Part shown: positions 12,192-24,760 of the stretch, in pieces
How the letters are laid out: every line of letters starts with the position of its first letter
Numbering within the stretch: the stretch's first letter is position 1
Assembly (NCBI GenBank): GCA_015956445.1
Contig: WIUZ02000011.1
Span: 806,001 to 870,000 of the forward strand
Direction of reading: 5' to 3'
Length of the DNA stretch: 64,000 nt
Source of the DNA: Thelephora terrestris
Lineage: Eukaryota > Basidiomycota > Agaricomycetes > Thelephorales > Thelephoraceae
Notes under the pieces: model-generated
Database searches by the model: none
Seen by the model: only the letters and a program-made list of their open reading frames with translations
What the model was told of the DNA's origin: nothing
Translations under genes and position numbers: made by a program

Positions 12192-15100
12192 TTACTCGAA
12201 TAAGTGGACGAACCCGAGTTCCTTCTGCAAAATTGCCACGACCTTTCCCTCAAAGTCAAGCAAATCACCTCCTTTGGTCACGACCAATGCACCTGCGTCA
12301 ACCCCTTCACTATCGAGTCCTAGCAGGGAGTCGATATTAGTGGACGCGATCTCCAAGGCCTGGACCTTGGAAACTCTTCCGTTGGAAATTTTGTGGATCT
12401 GGAAGCGCAGTCAGCTCATCCTATTCAGAAAAGACGGGGTTTGAATCAGCGTACCCAGCCTGCGTCAAACCTGAGGTTTTGCGCTGCCCAGCCGTCCATA
12501 TCTCTCTCGCCGATGCCCTGTGGCATGAGTCCGACTTCGATCCCCTGGGAGATGAGGTACGACACGAAGTCTTGTGGGGTCAGTGGAGGACCGGGGATGC
12601 TGTGAGACATTAGAGATTTGAACGAAGAGTCACAAGTTAGATGCAATCATAAACGTACATCCTTCTCGAGTCCCAACTGTAAGGGTAGGGCCGTGGGTGG
12701 ACAAGAACGCCCACTTTTGCATGTCTCAACTCTCGCGCGAGGATGTGGGCTTCGGTGGCTCCGGAGAAAGTCAACTTGAGCTCATGGTGATGATTGGTTT
12801 CCGTGAAGATTTTATGTTCTACTTCGGCCTTGAGGCTGAGCAGCGTCGCCATGATGTCCGCGCTCTCGACGTCAACTACAAGTCTGACCTTTCCCTACAC
12901 GTAGGCGTTGATGGAACAAAGGCATGTATGAGAACTTTGAAACTCGAAGGTATGAGATATCGTCACCTACCCTTCTCACATGCTTGAACCAATGCCCAAC
13001 TTCCCCCTTAACATCGCCGTCCAACAGTCGGCGGAGCAGCGCAATCTGGGTGCTCGTGCTCACTTGCGCTCCTTTACCAATAGAAATGTGAAGAGCGACA
13101 ACATCTCTAATCACAGCACCGGGTCCAAGTTTATGAAGCGCACTCGTCGAGAACTTGACACTGAGACCGGACAAAAATCCACCCGAATTCGTGGGAGGTA
13201 CAATACCAGAAGTAATCCCAGCACGGTAGGCGAGCCTGTCCAAAGGCTGTCAAGATTGAAGGCTAGAGTCTTTTGTGGTGAACTCACAAGGCGTTCCGAG
13301 TTTGGTACTGTAAGCCGTCCACCGCCCTGATGATCGCTTCTTCGCCGAGAACTTTGGGGATAGCATGCGTCAATGGATCTAAGACGGGACCATCGACGGT
13401 TGACTTCTCCATCGCAATCTCTTGAAGTCCGAGATTGGAGCCATAGGTGACCAGCCCGGGTTGGATGGCACCGCCTTCGAGGTCTACAATCCTACTAACC
13501 AACGACCCAAATGCCTCGCACTGTTCAGCCGAGACGCAGACGATGTTTCCCCCCCTGACGCCGATCACACCATGCCTTGCACGCTCGGTGGCAGACGTAA
13601 GGTCATTGAAAATGGTGTGGACCTTGTTGCCCGTGCGAATCCAAGCATTTGTAAGATTGGTGAATAAGATAGTCTGTGGAGTCGATTCCTTCTCTCTTAA
13701 TGGTGGAAGGCCTTCGTATTCGATGGCTGCCGTGACCTCTTGACTGAAATCAGGAGTTTTGGGGGCCTTTAGGGCAGAGACAGGTTTGGCGATGGTATGA
13801 GGACGATCGAACTGCGCAATTCCATCGATGAAGACTTGATTGGGTGTTGCACCAAGGCTAAGTGGGTGACGGTCCCAAACAACGACGTCTGAAGGTGGTG
13901 TTACTCTCAGATCACAGGGGCGGGGGCAGGTTTTATTTTAACTCACCAGCGTCGTATCCTGGGAGCATGTATCAGTTTATGGCAGAAAGTTGCCCTTACG
14001 CGCGACTCACCTCTCTGTATGAAGCCAATCCTGTGGTCCAATCCCAGCGTCTGTGCGGGGGTGGAAATGACGGAGGATAGGGCAGCGGCCTCAGCAAGGC
14101 CGTAGTAATGGGCTTGCTGAGCCTCATGAAGCAGCCAACGGGACACAATTCCAGGATGATCGCTCTGTGAATACTTAAGCGCCTAGTGGGGGACTTGCGC
14201 TTCGGCTGACCGACCTTCATAATTACAGGGATACCGGCATCATTAAGAATCTTCGGAGCAAACTGGGAATGCCGGAATGCCTCTCGTTTGTACCTGGAGA
14301 ACGAGGCGAACATTGCGATGGCAGGGGTTCCTCCTACGGGTTATACATCAGAAGTTGAGGAAAACTTGGATAGTATGTGAACATACCGTAAGTTTTCTTC
14401 AGTAGGTCTGGGACGAGGTAAGCTTCATGCGCATGATGGAAAGCCGCAACAGGGAATTTGAATTCCTGTGATAACTGGGTATCGAGCCACTTGTCAGCAT
14501 GTCACTGTGTGTACTTGTAATCAATCTCACCCGGATAAAGCCGTCGAAATCGGTTGCTTCGTAGCAGTGCGTCTGAACCTTGACGCGACCACGAAGGACC
14601 TCAACGAGCTGCTCCCATTTCAGTTCTTCCGGGAAGTTGCCAAGACCCTCCCATCTTCCAGCCAACGCATTATCGCAATAAGCGTCTTGAGCTTCCTTCA
14701 CCTTTCGCGCTTCATTATAGCTACGACAATGTGTGAACAGAGAAAAAGGCATTGGTAAGAACGACGCACGCTTCGCGGTCCGCCCAGACAGTATCCATTC
14801 GCGTTGCAGAATAAAACCTCGCTAAACGCGATCGCTTCAGCTATATAGAGTTCCAGAGTTTGGTGTACATACCGGGGTTTTCACCTGGGGAAGGGGCAAA
14901 TCAATCAATGGTCAGATGTACAAGAGACTATACACACCACACGCATGCTTGAGATGCCTCCATCTGGGAGGGATGTCGTGATTGATGTGGGAGCTGTTAA
15001 GGCCAAACGGGGGCTCCACCAAAAGCGAAGTGGGAGATCTCTCCTTAGTTTGCCTGGGCTTGATGACGTACGCCTCACCGCCTGCGAACCTGTTCAGCAA

Positions 15101-15852
15101 ATGGTCGAGAAAGTTTGGGTGGATACGTGCCGATTGCATTGGCAGAGCCCGGAAGGATGAGAGAGGTGGTGACACCACCGGCGGTAGCTAATTCGAATGC
15201 CGCGTCGTGCGTATTAAGACCGTCTATAGAGCGAAGCCAAGAGACGATTGGCCCATGCCGAGAGTTTATGTCCTGAGCGCCGTCGAGGAACGGAGACGAG
15301 TCAACACCCATATGCGAATGAAGGTCGACAATTCTAAATGCACACATTATTTCATTTTTCAGAGGAGTAGCACACGATGGGTAAAAAAACGCACCCTGGG
15401 GTGACAAATGCACCGTGCGCATCCAAAGTCTCGATTTCGTCGCGGTCAAGGCTGAGGCCCATGGACTGCAAGTCAACGTGGCCGGTGGCTCTGATTATAC
15501 CATTCATGAGGAACACATCCCCCTGAATGACCTCAAGACCTTGAACGCGCCCAGTCCAAATCGTCGCGTTCCGGATCCAAACATGGCTCGTTCCTTCAAC
15601 AAACCTGTCAGACACGGTCCGGTCGTGAAAGTGGGAAGGTGGGCCAGGCCTAGTGTTGAGTCCGCGACATCTGGCTTGGATCTCTGCTGCGTGCGGAGGG
15701 ACTCGCGAGCCGCGGTGCCACCCGGGGAAGTTGAAGAGCGTGTAGCTGAAAAAAGATAGAGATGCTAAGGAACTGAGGAGGAGAACCTTGACGAGAAACG
15801 GAAGCCGAGATTTCCGCCCCACGTATCCTTGAGGAAGGACCGTCTTCTCCAT
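12192..15852 (-). CDS. Membrane-anchored amidohydrolase (metallo-dependent hydrolase family)
   Basis: Fifteen exons join in frame to 961 aa: 15852-15395, 15333-15131, 15081-14938, 14884-14873, 14821-14770, 14720-14531, 14474-14387, 14333-14215, 14164-14011, 13958-13947, 13888-13288, 13235-12971, 12894-12659, 12599-12455 and 12398-12192. A single hydrophobic segment (residues ~17-40) suggests a type II membrane anchor. The amidohydrolase metal motif is DLHSHMGVD (His158, His160), with later ligand candidates in QTHCYEATD, FHHAHEAY and KSDHPGIV. The C-terminal half (LVVTKGGDLLDFEGKVV) is the composite domain usual for the family. The substrate is unknown; relatives include imidazolonepropionase- and dihydroorotase-like enzymes. 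Two exons are only 12 nt, and intron 2 (15130-15082) appears to start with GC instead of GT. The first ATG in frame is used. Confidence 0.85.
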
Positions 15853-16035
15853 CGTTTTCACCGTTGATTAGGGCGGCGGCACTGATTCCGTTGCAGGGGA
15901 TAGTAAGCGAGCAGCAACGTGGAGTCGAGGCAATGTCATGATCGTAGACTTTTGATCCGGGAACCTCACTGGAGGGCGCCCCGATCCCGTCATCTGCATC
16001 CTCAGGTCAACTACCCACCACCTGGTTTCACCACA
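15853..16035. promoter_or_regulatory. Bidirectional promoter, amidohydrolase / STB6-like
   Basis: Only 183 bp separate the divergent start codons at 15852 (minus) and 16036 (plus), so both promoters and leaders must fit here, unless the STB6-like gene starts elsewhere. No TATA box is obvious in either direction. Confidence 0.4.
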
Positions 16036-19000
16036 ATGCAGCACTCGACGAGTGCGCCCCCCTCTCCAAGTCATCGCCATGGTCACCAAACCCCTTCACG
16101 GATGCCTGTGTCGCAAACGCCGTCGCCGTATCTATCACCCCAGCCCAGTGGATTCATGCAACCGTATCTTGGGGTAACGCGCAGGCGGTTGCTCATACCG
16201 ACCGTCAGGCGATCCAGTGATGGAAACTCACCAAAGTTTGGTTCAAAACCTGCCTCTAGACTCGCAAGGTCGACCTCTGGTTCGGCCAGCCATCACTCGT
16301 CACCCGATCCTGGTTCAATTCAACGACCGCCAACTTTGGTGGGTAAAGAATGGATCGGTGCAGAATGTAGATTTGAGGTCCTGGAAGAATTCGAGCTAGA
16401 GGGTTATCAAATATACGCTGTCGAGAAATGGTTTGTGGTTCCCTGGCTTCTCCTAACGCCCTGAGGTGAACCATCGGTCCAGGGTCGTGGAGCGAACGCG
16501 GCCAATAACGGTACTTACGGTGTATACGGGAGACCCTAAGCACAAGGTGGGTCTAACAGATATCTCTTCTTGACGGTCTAATTCTCACCACTCCCCTAGA
16601 TTGCGGTGACAGCGTTGTCGCCTACCCCTTCATTAATGCATCACGAGGCACAAGTGGAATGGGAAAAGGCCCTTCAAGTCCTTCGCCGGGATGGCGCGCG
16701 TCCCAAAGAGGTACATTGACCTCTTCTCGTTGGTTTATTTGCTTCATCATCATTTTTCAAGACAGACCGGGGGACGCTGATGGTGACATCGTTGGCTAAC
16801 TTCCGTTCCGACTTCACCATCGTCCAAATTCCAGATGGGAACTACCTTCACGCTCGAGAGCAATTGTGGACGAACATCAACCTTCTCCGTATGGGATGTA
16901 GCGGCCGAAGCGCGTTGACACTCCAGAAACCCGGGTAAATATGAAGAACCGTGCAATCCAAACTCCAAGCTGACGCACATCAAGGGAAACAACGATAGAC
17001 CGCTTTGTCTCCATGTACAACTTTCCCGACAAAATTCGCTGTGGCGACCTCTTCAACGCCACGGTGCTGGGGCTCGTTAAGGCTGTTCAAGCCAGTCTCG
17101 CGATCTTTGGGATGTTCGACCTTAATTATGAGAGAAACGGACTTTTATGCGACATCACAGTCGATGGCATACAGAAATGGATAACAGAAATCGGCGAACC
17201 GCATCTCCACGTCGAAGTGGGTGCCTCCGTATGAAGTGCTCTCACTTTGCTGATGCCACTAAAGCCAATGGAAAGGGTGGCGGACCCCACCATTGTTTCT
17301 GCGCTCTTGAGTTTGGTCTTCACCATGCGAAACAAATTACACGACCTAGGACAGGTAATTCGTCCATTGGACCAATCCCCCATCGTGCTCATCCTCGATC
17401 CAGCTAGTTCCTCGCGATCCGTTCCTGGAACCTCGAGGATTCGTTAATTCTCTTACAGTATTCCACTACACATCACGGAATCACAGTCACCCACTACCCG
17501 AACCATCCTCCAACATCGCACTCATCGAGGCGATCGACGCTGCTCATGACCGGTTCAAGCAATCCGAACCGTTCAAAGTGCACAGAGTACTGAAGTCTAA
17601 GATTGGAGATCTGACTACCGATCTTCGGACTGCCACCAACCAGAATCATTCAGGCTCAAACATGGAGACCACCTCAAACCTTTCCTTATTCGTGACCGGA
17701 GTGTTGAGCCGCGGGAAGGATGTTTCCGCTAGCCTACAATATCTCTGGAGTGGCAGGGTGCTTGATCTCAAGACCAGGAGAGTTGGATGGACCAGCGATG
17801 GTGAGCGGGAGGAAGATTTAGAGGTCACGAAATCGGATGGAAAGTCCACCGATGAAGAACACGAACTTCCAAGTGGCATTCACTGGTCAGGAAGGGTACA
17901 AAGAAAGATTGGTTCCTGGACCGCGTAAGTAGATGGACCAAAAATCAAGCTCTGGGATACTCACGTGCCTCAAGGCTTGGACGCGCGAAAAAGATGAGCG
18001 TGGACATCTCGGGTAGAGCATGGCCGTGGACACACCCTGCGGAAACTGCACAGGAGACACATACACCTGTGGGGCCAACCGTAGTTATAACCAGGTGAGC
18101 CAACTAAATCAAATCGCCATTAGGTTTACTAATTGATCTATCAGTGGTGAAGATGACTACGCTCTGAGCAGTGGTCAGGTGTCACCAATCTGTCAGTACA
18201 TCCTCACCCATTCTCTGAGCCCGTTCGTCTCATGGGTTAATTAGGGGAGCACCCAACCACCGCCTCTTCGTCCGCCTTCGACAGGCTACATTCTGCCATC
18301 CCAACCGCTGCTAGTTCTTCCGTGAACATATCAGAATACGATAGAAAGCTGAACGAATTTGACCAGAAGCGGTCGCAGAAACGGAACCCCGCCCATCGCA
18401 TCGTGACGTGGTCGGACCCCAAGAGCATACACGGAAATTTCGGGAGGACGGAGAGTTCCTCAGATGGTTATGGGACCGAGACAACTTGGGGTGACTCGCA
18501 TGAGGTGCCGTTCGGTGGAGGCGAAAACTGGACGAGGAAGAGGTTGATCAACTCGCAGTTGCAAAGGTAAGCAGGCTAGCTACACTACTGGATGGACGCT
18601 GACGCCTTGCTTCAGGAGGAGGAGTTTCGCGGACGTCAATCGGCTGAAGGGAACGCGGGTCCTCCCAATCGAAAGAATGAAGATCGACGTCGAGCTTTGT
18701 GGGCAGTTGTTGATTATGCACAGACGGGAAAACCACCTCCAGAACATGATCAAATGCATGGAGGTACGTGCCACATGACACACCAGTCTTTTCTCACATC
18801 CACCCTTCCCGCCTACAGCAACTGTGCTACACCTTATCTGAAACGAACTCGACCCTCCGGGATGAATACCAGGAACACAACGAGAAGCTCTCTCCATTCC
18901 TCTCTCGTGGGAGTGTCATAAGCGAGGTCGAATCGATTAGGCTCAAAGCGGATTCAATGGCACAAGAAACAAAAGCTCTGCAATACGAATCCGCCCAGTT

Positions 19001-19475
19001 CCGCCCGGAATACCTTTGGAGCATCGCCGAACCCGCCCGTCGGAGGACGCTCGAGCTCAGGGAAAAGGTGTTCGGAACGGGAAGGAGGTTACCGCCCGGT
19101 GTGAGCGGCGCTCACGGTCAGTTCAATCGCCTACAGTGGACGTTAGATGGTCAGGGGAGGCTCGTCGATTCGTTCGGTAAGGACGAGTCCGAAGTCGAAG
19201 AAGAATTGGCATTGGGAGACTTGGTTCAGTTTCTTGAAGGAGGCGAGGAGGAAGACGAGGAAGATGTTGTGCAGCACCCGAGCTTGAAGCCCACTTGGTT
19301 GCTCAAGTTCTTTACCAGCTGGGGAGCGAGGTGGGGAGCGAGCGCAGCGATCTTGAAGAAGAACGACGACACGGCAACGGCCCAGGCGACGCCGATAGGC
19401 ACGATGACGCCTCGCGCCCAGTCACCCGTGCCTACGCCATCTCCGACACCGTTGGGTCTCCAGGCGAGAAAGTAG
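16036..19475 (+). CDS. STB6-like (SIN3-binding) fungal protein
   Basis: Twelve exons: 16036-16430, 16483-16546, 16600-16710, 16762-16934, 16985-17216, 17265-17354, 17404-17924, 17975-18094, 18145-18191, 18245-18566, 18616-18763 and 18819-19475. They join in frame to 959 aa. After a Ser/Pro-rich start, a conserved block begins near residue 100 (GKEWIGAECRFEVLEE, then GYQIYAVEKW and ITVLTVYTGDPKHK). This resembles the N-terminal domain of yeast Stb6/Stb2, proteins found as SIN3 partners. A basic/acidic middle region and a coiled-coil-like helix (18830-18990) follow, and the C-terminus is acidic then Pro/Thr-rich. The molecular function is not established for the family. The frame is open upstream of the chosen ATG, so an extra 5' exon is possible. 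Confidence 0.6.
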
Positions 19476-19763
19476 ACCGAAGTCTCATTTGATACTCTTA
19501 TCCAGCTCATTTGCATCTGTACACCTTCGCACCATACATTCAGACATTTTAGAACAGCACTCACATCCCATACCTTGCCACATGACTACGATACAACCTC
19601 CCTTTCGCTAGAACCACACACACTGATCAGAAACAGGTCTAGAATTGATCGTGAAGAATTTGTCTATTCATAGCACGGCATAACCGACGACCCAGTTATC
19701 TACTGTCTCGTACGAGAATGCGCCATAGCCTGAATTGTCGAATCAGTCGAGCAGCATCCACTT

Positions 19764-20419
19764 TCACCGCTCAACGGGAATATCATTAGGCGACGGCGAA
19801 GGTTCTGAAGCAGGGTCAACGGGAACCTCCCCGTCACCATTCGTGTCATCCCTGACACTCATAAGGATCCTCTTAATTTCCGCCTCTGCCTCGGCGACCT
19901 TTTCCTTGGTAGCGGGCTCTTGGTTGGCTTCGAACCAAGCCTTCTTGGTCTTGAGATCCTCGACGACACGTGGGATCTCGTCCTTAGAGGCTGGTGGGGG
20001 GACGGAGAACGAGAGGAGGGCGGTCAGGGTTGGGAGAGAGACCTGAAAATGTGAACTTGAAGTTGAAAGGGTGGGGAGGACGGGTAAGGTGTGGCCATTA
20101 GTCTTCGTTCCCTTCTTCGACTTCTTGCCCTTCCTAGCGACAAAATAAGCTTCCTCATCCTCTCCCTTTAGGCTCGTGACTATATCAGCGGGAGCCTCGA
20201 CCTTACGGATGTCGAGTTGATGGACACCGGCAAGATCCGTCTTCTGTCCAGGGCAGAGGTGACCGCGGGTACCTCCGAGGTAGTACCTTTCGAGAAAACG
20301 CCGATGAGTGTTTGGCAATCCTGGATTTCGATCTGGTACGCCGCGATTAATACCTCCTCTCGCAGCCTTTCAACCAGATCCAACTTCTGCTGTTCCTCGG
20401 CTGCCCTTGTCTCATACAT
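19764..20419 (-). pseudogene. Decayed 3' part of the second BFR1-like gene
   Basis: Directly after the TAG at 20420-20422 the same frame continues for about 60 codons with BFR1-like sequence (EEQQKLDLVERLREE, then AYQIEIQDCQTL). Compared with the intact neighbour, small deletions near 20235 shift the frame. The remaining C-terminal region (QLDIRKVEAPAD, then DEIPRVVEDLKTKKAW) is readable only in another frame, down to a stop at 19764. The tail therefore looks no longer translated as part of the gene, unless an unrecognised intron bridges the break. The 288 bp between 19476 and 19763 show nothing else. Confidence 0.6.
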
Positions 20420-22314
20420 CTACTCCTCCTCCTGCGCCAAATGCCCATCGTTTGCGTCCTTGAACCTCTGGTGCGACACTTTCTTCAATTTCCAAAGGTG
20501 TTGATCCTGAAGGGCGCCGTCTTCTTCGATATCTTCCCAGGAAGTGTCGATGGGTGTCTGGCGATCTTGGATTTCGATCTGGTATACACCCTCTTGCATC
20601 CTCTCAACAAGGTCCAACCTCTGCTGTTCCTCAGCTGCCTTTCGCTGACGCGCACGCTCCTTCCTCTCCGCCAAATCCCTCTCATCCGCCCCCTCGAACC
20701 TCTGGTGCGGTTTATTTTTCGTACTGCGAAGCGCATTATTCTTCCCCTGAAGGGCACCCTTTACTTTGATACCTTTCGAGAAAGCGTCGATGGGCGTCTG
20801 GCGATCTTTGATTTTGGTCTGGTGTGCCGGAAGTGGTCGCGTCTGCCCAGCAAGCTTCTGCCGTTCCACAGCTGCCTTTTGCTGATGTGTTCGCTCCTCC
20901 CTCTGCATTCGGTCCTTCTTCACCTGGTCCTCATTCTCCGCCTTCGCTCGGTCCTCCTTTATCTTCGCCACATCCTCTGCCTTCGCCTTCGCCCGGTTTG
21001 CTCGGTCCTCCTTCACCTCTGTCCAATACCTGTCATTCGCGTCTTTGAACCTCTGTTGCGACTCTTTCTTCAAGCTCCAAAGCGCATCGATCTCTTTCTG
21101 AAGGGAATTTTTTTCACCGAAGAGCTTGCTTCTGTTGGCAAAAGCCTCATCGCAGTCCCGTTTGATTTCGTCCAATTCCGCCTTGAGCTTCACGTACCGT
21201 TCTGAGATGGCTTTGGCTTCCGGGTCGTCGAGTTGTGCTTGGAGTTGTGCTTCTTGCTTCCTCTCATGGTCAATAGCGGCTTGCTTGGATTGGAATCCTT
21301 CGACAATACGGCGGAGGCGACGCAGGTTGGATATCTCCTGGACGGCACGCTTCTCGTCACCGAGTGTGAGCTTTCTAGACTCCACTTGACGCTCAAGATC
21401 ACTTGGTGACAAAACAACATATCAGTGGTCAGTAACATAGAGTTCGAGGCCCAAAGCGTACCTGATATGAACGTCGACCTCTTCAACCGACTTCAACTTA
21501 GCCTTGGCCTTGGAAGCGTTGAGGTCTTTGATCTATCGCGTGGCCCACGATAAATCAGGTATGCGGGACAGAAACAGATGAGTGGCGCACCTGTTTCTGA
21601 ATCCCCCCTTGAAGAGCCCCTAACTGCTCAATGACCTTTCCACGGTTGAATTTCTTGTCCGACTGCTGGTTGCGGAGTACTTCCAGCTCCCCCTTGATTT
21701 GTAATTTCCTCTCTTTTCTTGAATCGTCGTTCGCTAGACTGATAATTCCTTTGACAGAATTCTGCATACGACCACGTGAGAGAAGGGTGAAGCGGATGAG
21801 TAAGCGATCCGAGGCGGAGGAAGAAGCAAAGATGGTCAAGCGAGGTACAGGACGCAAAGAGTAAACAGCAAGAAAGCCAGGAAGCGTCCATTGGATGGGA
21901 ACAGAAGGGGTGTGGCTCGATGGACGGGTCGGGATTCTGAAGGAACGGAACGCGACACGGGGACTAAGTATGGGTTTCTGACACCAGCGGGCATCGACAA
22001 CGACGACAACCATCACAGAATGTGCGGAAGAAGACGCAGGAGTACCCAAACCTAAAAGCAAAACGTAGGCCCAATACCAAAACAACACATACAAGTTTGA
22101 CCTGCAAGGGTTCGATTTCGGCCTTGATTTTCTCCTGCTCCTGGTTGTATGCAGCCTTGTCCGGCTTGCCAGGGCTGTACTCAACGAGCGTAATCTGCGA
22201 GTCCCTGGACACCGTGATCTCGGTGGAAGTGCGAACATTGCCACTCGTGGTTTTTAGTTTGTTGTTCTGCGGATCCTTGGTGGAAGTGGTTTTAGTTTTG
22301 TTGGGGGCCGTCAT
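20420..22314 (-). CDS. BFR1-like protein, tandem paralogue with internal repeats, C-terminally truncated
   Basis: Exons 22314-22093, 21761-21591, 21532-21462 and 21401-20420 encode 481 aa with the same intron positions and phases as the neighbour at 22608-24690. The first 250 residues parallel that neighbour (DKKFNRGKVIEQL, DLERQVESRKLTLGDEK). The central coiled coil then expands: a module ending in KDRQTPID or IQDCQT is repeated roughly three times (around 21050-20760, 20710-20530 and 20460-20290) where the neighbour has one. A TAG ends the frame inside the last repeat. BFR1 is a coiled-coil mRNP protein bound to polysomes and the ER in yeast. Whether this shortened copy is functional is unclear; its open N-terminal part suggests recent decay or a new short isoform. 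Confidence 0.6.
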
Positions 22315-22607
22315 GGATGAGGCCTTGAGGTGTCGGGGAGGTATCCGATCATCGATCGGATCGGCCGCAGGCCGAAGCTTGCGGAGGGCAGTGGGTTTGA
22401 AACGTATTGCCAATCTCACACATTGCATCTCACGATCGTGGTACCTCCATCCTCCCCCTTGCTAGAATTACCCACACAGATTAGTATAAACTGCTTCATA
22501 AAGGGTGTGTACATTCATAACCGGCATGGCCGACTTCCTCGTCATCGTAACGCTCCCTCCGGTGGTATCTCATAACCGGGATCCAATCACTCGAACAGCA
22601 TCCGTCT

Positions 22608-24690
22608 TCACCACTCAACGGGAGTGTCATCGGGCCACTCTGGAAGTTCGGGGGCAGGGTCGGCAGGGGCAGCGGGGACCTCCCCGTCGCGTTCGGGTGG
22701 AGCGGCATCACTACTCGTGACCTTCCTGACACTCTTGAGGATCCTCTTAATTTCCGTCTCTGCCTCAGCGACCTTTTCCTTAGTAGCAAGCTCCTGGTTG
22801 GCCTCGAACCAGGCCTTCTTAGTCTTGAGATCCTCGACGACACGTGGGATCTCATCCTTAGAGGACGGCGGGGGAATAGAGAGTGAGAGGAGGGCAGTCA
22901 GGGTGGGAAGGGGGATATGGAAATGTGAAGTCGAAGACGAAGGAGTGGTCAACGCGGGTGAGTTGTGGCCATTGGCCTTCGTGCCCTTCTTTGACTTCTT
23001 TCCCTTTCCAGCGACGAAATAAGATTCTTCCTCTCCCTTCTTCTTCCTCACGACCATATCAGCAGGAGCCTCGACCTTGCGGATGTCGAGTTGAGGAACA
23101 CCAGTAAGATCCGCCTTCTTCTGCTCAGCGGCGGAGGTGACCGCAGGTACCTCCGAGGTGGTACCTTTCGAGAAAGCGTCGACGAGTGTTTGGCAATCCT
23201 GGATCTCGATCTGGTACGCCGGACTTGATGCCTCTTCTCGCAGCCTCTCAACAAGATCCAGCTTCTTCTGTTGTTCCTCAGCCGCCCTTTGCTGGCGCAT
23301 TCGCTCATCCCTCCTCGCCCGTTCCTCCTTCGCCTTCGCCCAATACCTATCGTTCGCGTCCTTGTATCGCTGTTGCGATTCCTTCTTCAAGCTCCAAAGC
23401 GTTTCGATCTCTCCCTGAAGGGCATTCCTGTGGTCGAAGAGTTTGTCTCTGTTGGCAGCAGTCTCATCGCTTTCCCGTTTGAGGTTGTCAAATTCCGCTT
23501 TGAGCTTCTCGTAACGTTCTGAGATGGCTTTGGTCTCTGGGTCGTCAAGTTGTGCTCGGAGTTCTTCTTCCTGCTCCTTCTCGCGGTCAATAGCAGCTTG
23601 CTCTGCTTGGAATCCTTCGACAGTACGGCGGAGGCGGCGTGTGCTGGTGATTTCCTGCAGGGCGCGTTTCTCGTCACCGAGTTTGAGCTTTCCAGAGTCC
23701 ACTTGACGCTCAAGATTGCTTGGTGGCAAAACATTTCAGGGACCAGTGATAAGGATCGAGATCCAGAACATACCTGATATGAGCGTCAACCTCTTCAACA
23801 GTCTTGAACTTAGTTTTGGCCCTGTGAGCATTGAGGTCTTTGATCTGTCGTACTCGCCCATGAGAAACCGGACACGCGGAAAAGAGAGGTATGGCGCACC
23901 TTTTTTTGGATTCCCTCTTGGAGAGCCTTTAACTGTTCAATGACCTTTCCACGGTTGAGTTTGCCGTCCGACTGCTGGTCGCGGAGTTCGTCCAGCTCTT
24001 TTTTCAATTGTGATTTCCTGTCCTTGCCCGAGTCGCCTTTCCCTTGACTGATCTTATCCTTGACAGCGTTCTGCACAAGACCACGTAAGAGAAGGGGAAG
24101 GTGGATGAGTAAGCGATTCGAGGGCGGAGGGGAAGGCAAAGATAGTCAAGTGACCATGATAATGGGGGTAGAGGGCAAAAGAACAGGAAGCGGTTGTTTA
24201 AGCGAGATGTAAAGGGTGTGAAATGGAGATTGAAAGGCGGCGACAGATGGCTTGAATGGACGAATCGAGACCCTAAGCGAAAGAACGCCGGCATGGAGGC
24301 GTTGTATGTGCTTCCGACGCCAGCGCGCATCGACAACGAATCGTGCAAACGACAAAAATCAACGCTCAAAACACCACGAAATGTGCAAAAGGACGCGCGG
24401 GAGCAAAACTCGGAATGAAAAGTCGAATGCAAGCTGAATGCGAAAGTAACACATACGACTTTGGCCTGTAAGGTTTCGATGTCGGCTTTGATCCTCTCCT
24501 GCTCCTTGTCGTACGCAGCCTTCTCTGGCTTGCTAGAGCCATATTCAATGAGCGTAATTTCCGGGGGGGTGGGAGCTCGGGAGGTCGTGTTCGTTTCAGC
24601 AGAAGCATGAATGTTGCCGCTCGTGGATTTAGGCTTTTTGTTCTGCGAATCCTTAGTGGAAGCAGTTCTGGTTTTGGTGGGAGCGACCAT
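22608..24690 (-). CDS. BFR1: BFR1-like coiled-coil mRNP protein
   Basis: Exons 24690-24457, 24070-23900, 23844-23774 and 23718-22608 join in frame to 528 aa. The protein is highly charged and almost wholly helical. Family landmarks are QAKVNAVKDKIS, DGKLNRGKVIEQLKALQ, SNLERQVDSGKLKLGDEKR and RVVEDLKTKKAWFE near the C-terminus. BFR1 proteins (nuclear segregation protein family) associate with mRNA-protein complexes and the ER and influence secretion and nuclear segregation in yeast. The first intron is 386 nt, far longer than the others (55 nt). The gene was tandemly duplicated; the second copy lies 293 bp downstream on the same strand. A TATAAAG at 24760-24754 lies about 64 nt before the start codon. 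Confidence 0.8.
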
Positions 24691-24753
24691 GAATGAGAGG
24701 ACCAAAGACGGGGGGGGGAGCACAGGGGAAGGAGGACCGTTATACACCGGAAG

Positions 24754-24760
24754 CTTTATA
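24754..24760 (-). promoter_or_regulatory. TATA box of the BFR1-like gene
   Basis: Minus-strand TATAAAG about 64 nt upstream of the start codon at 24690, in the 260 bp that separate this gene from the methionine synthase stop codon. Confidence 0.45.

Noticed and set aside
15919-16035. An upstream extension of the STB6-like reading frame
   Set aside because: The frame is open but has no ATG before 16036; an upstream exon is possible but no supported splice acceptor and start pair stands out.
20441-21205. A 254-codon plus-strand frame opposite the BFR1-like paralogue
   Set aside because: It is the antisense of a repetitive Glu/Lys/Arg-rich coiled coil, which gives long open frames by codon bias.
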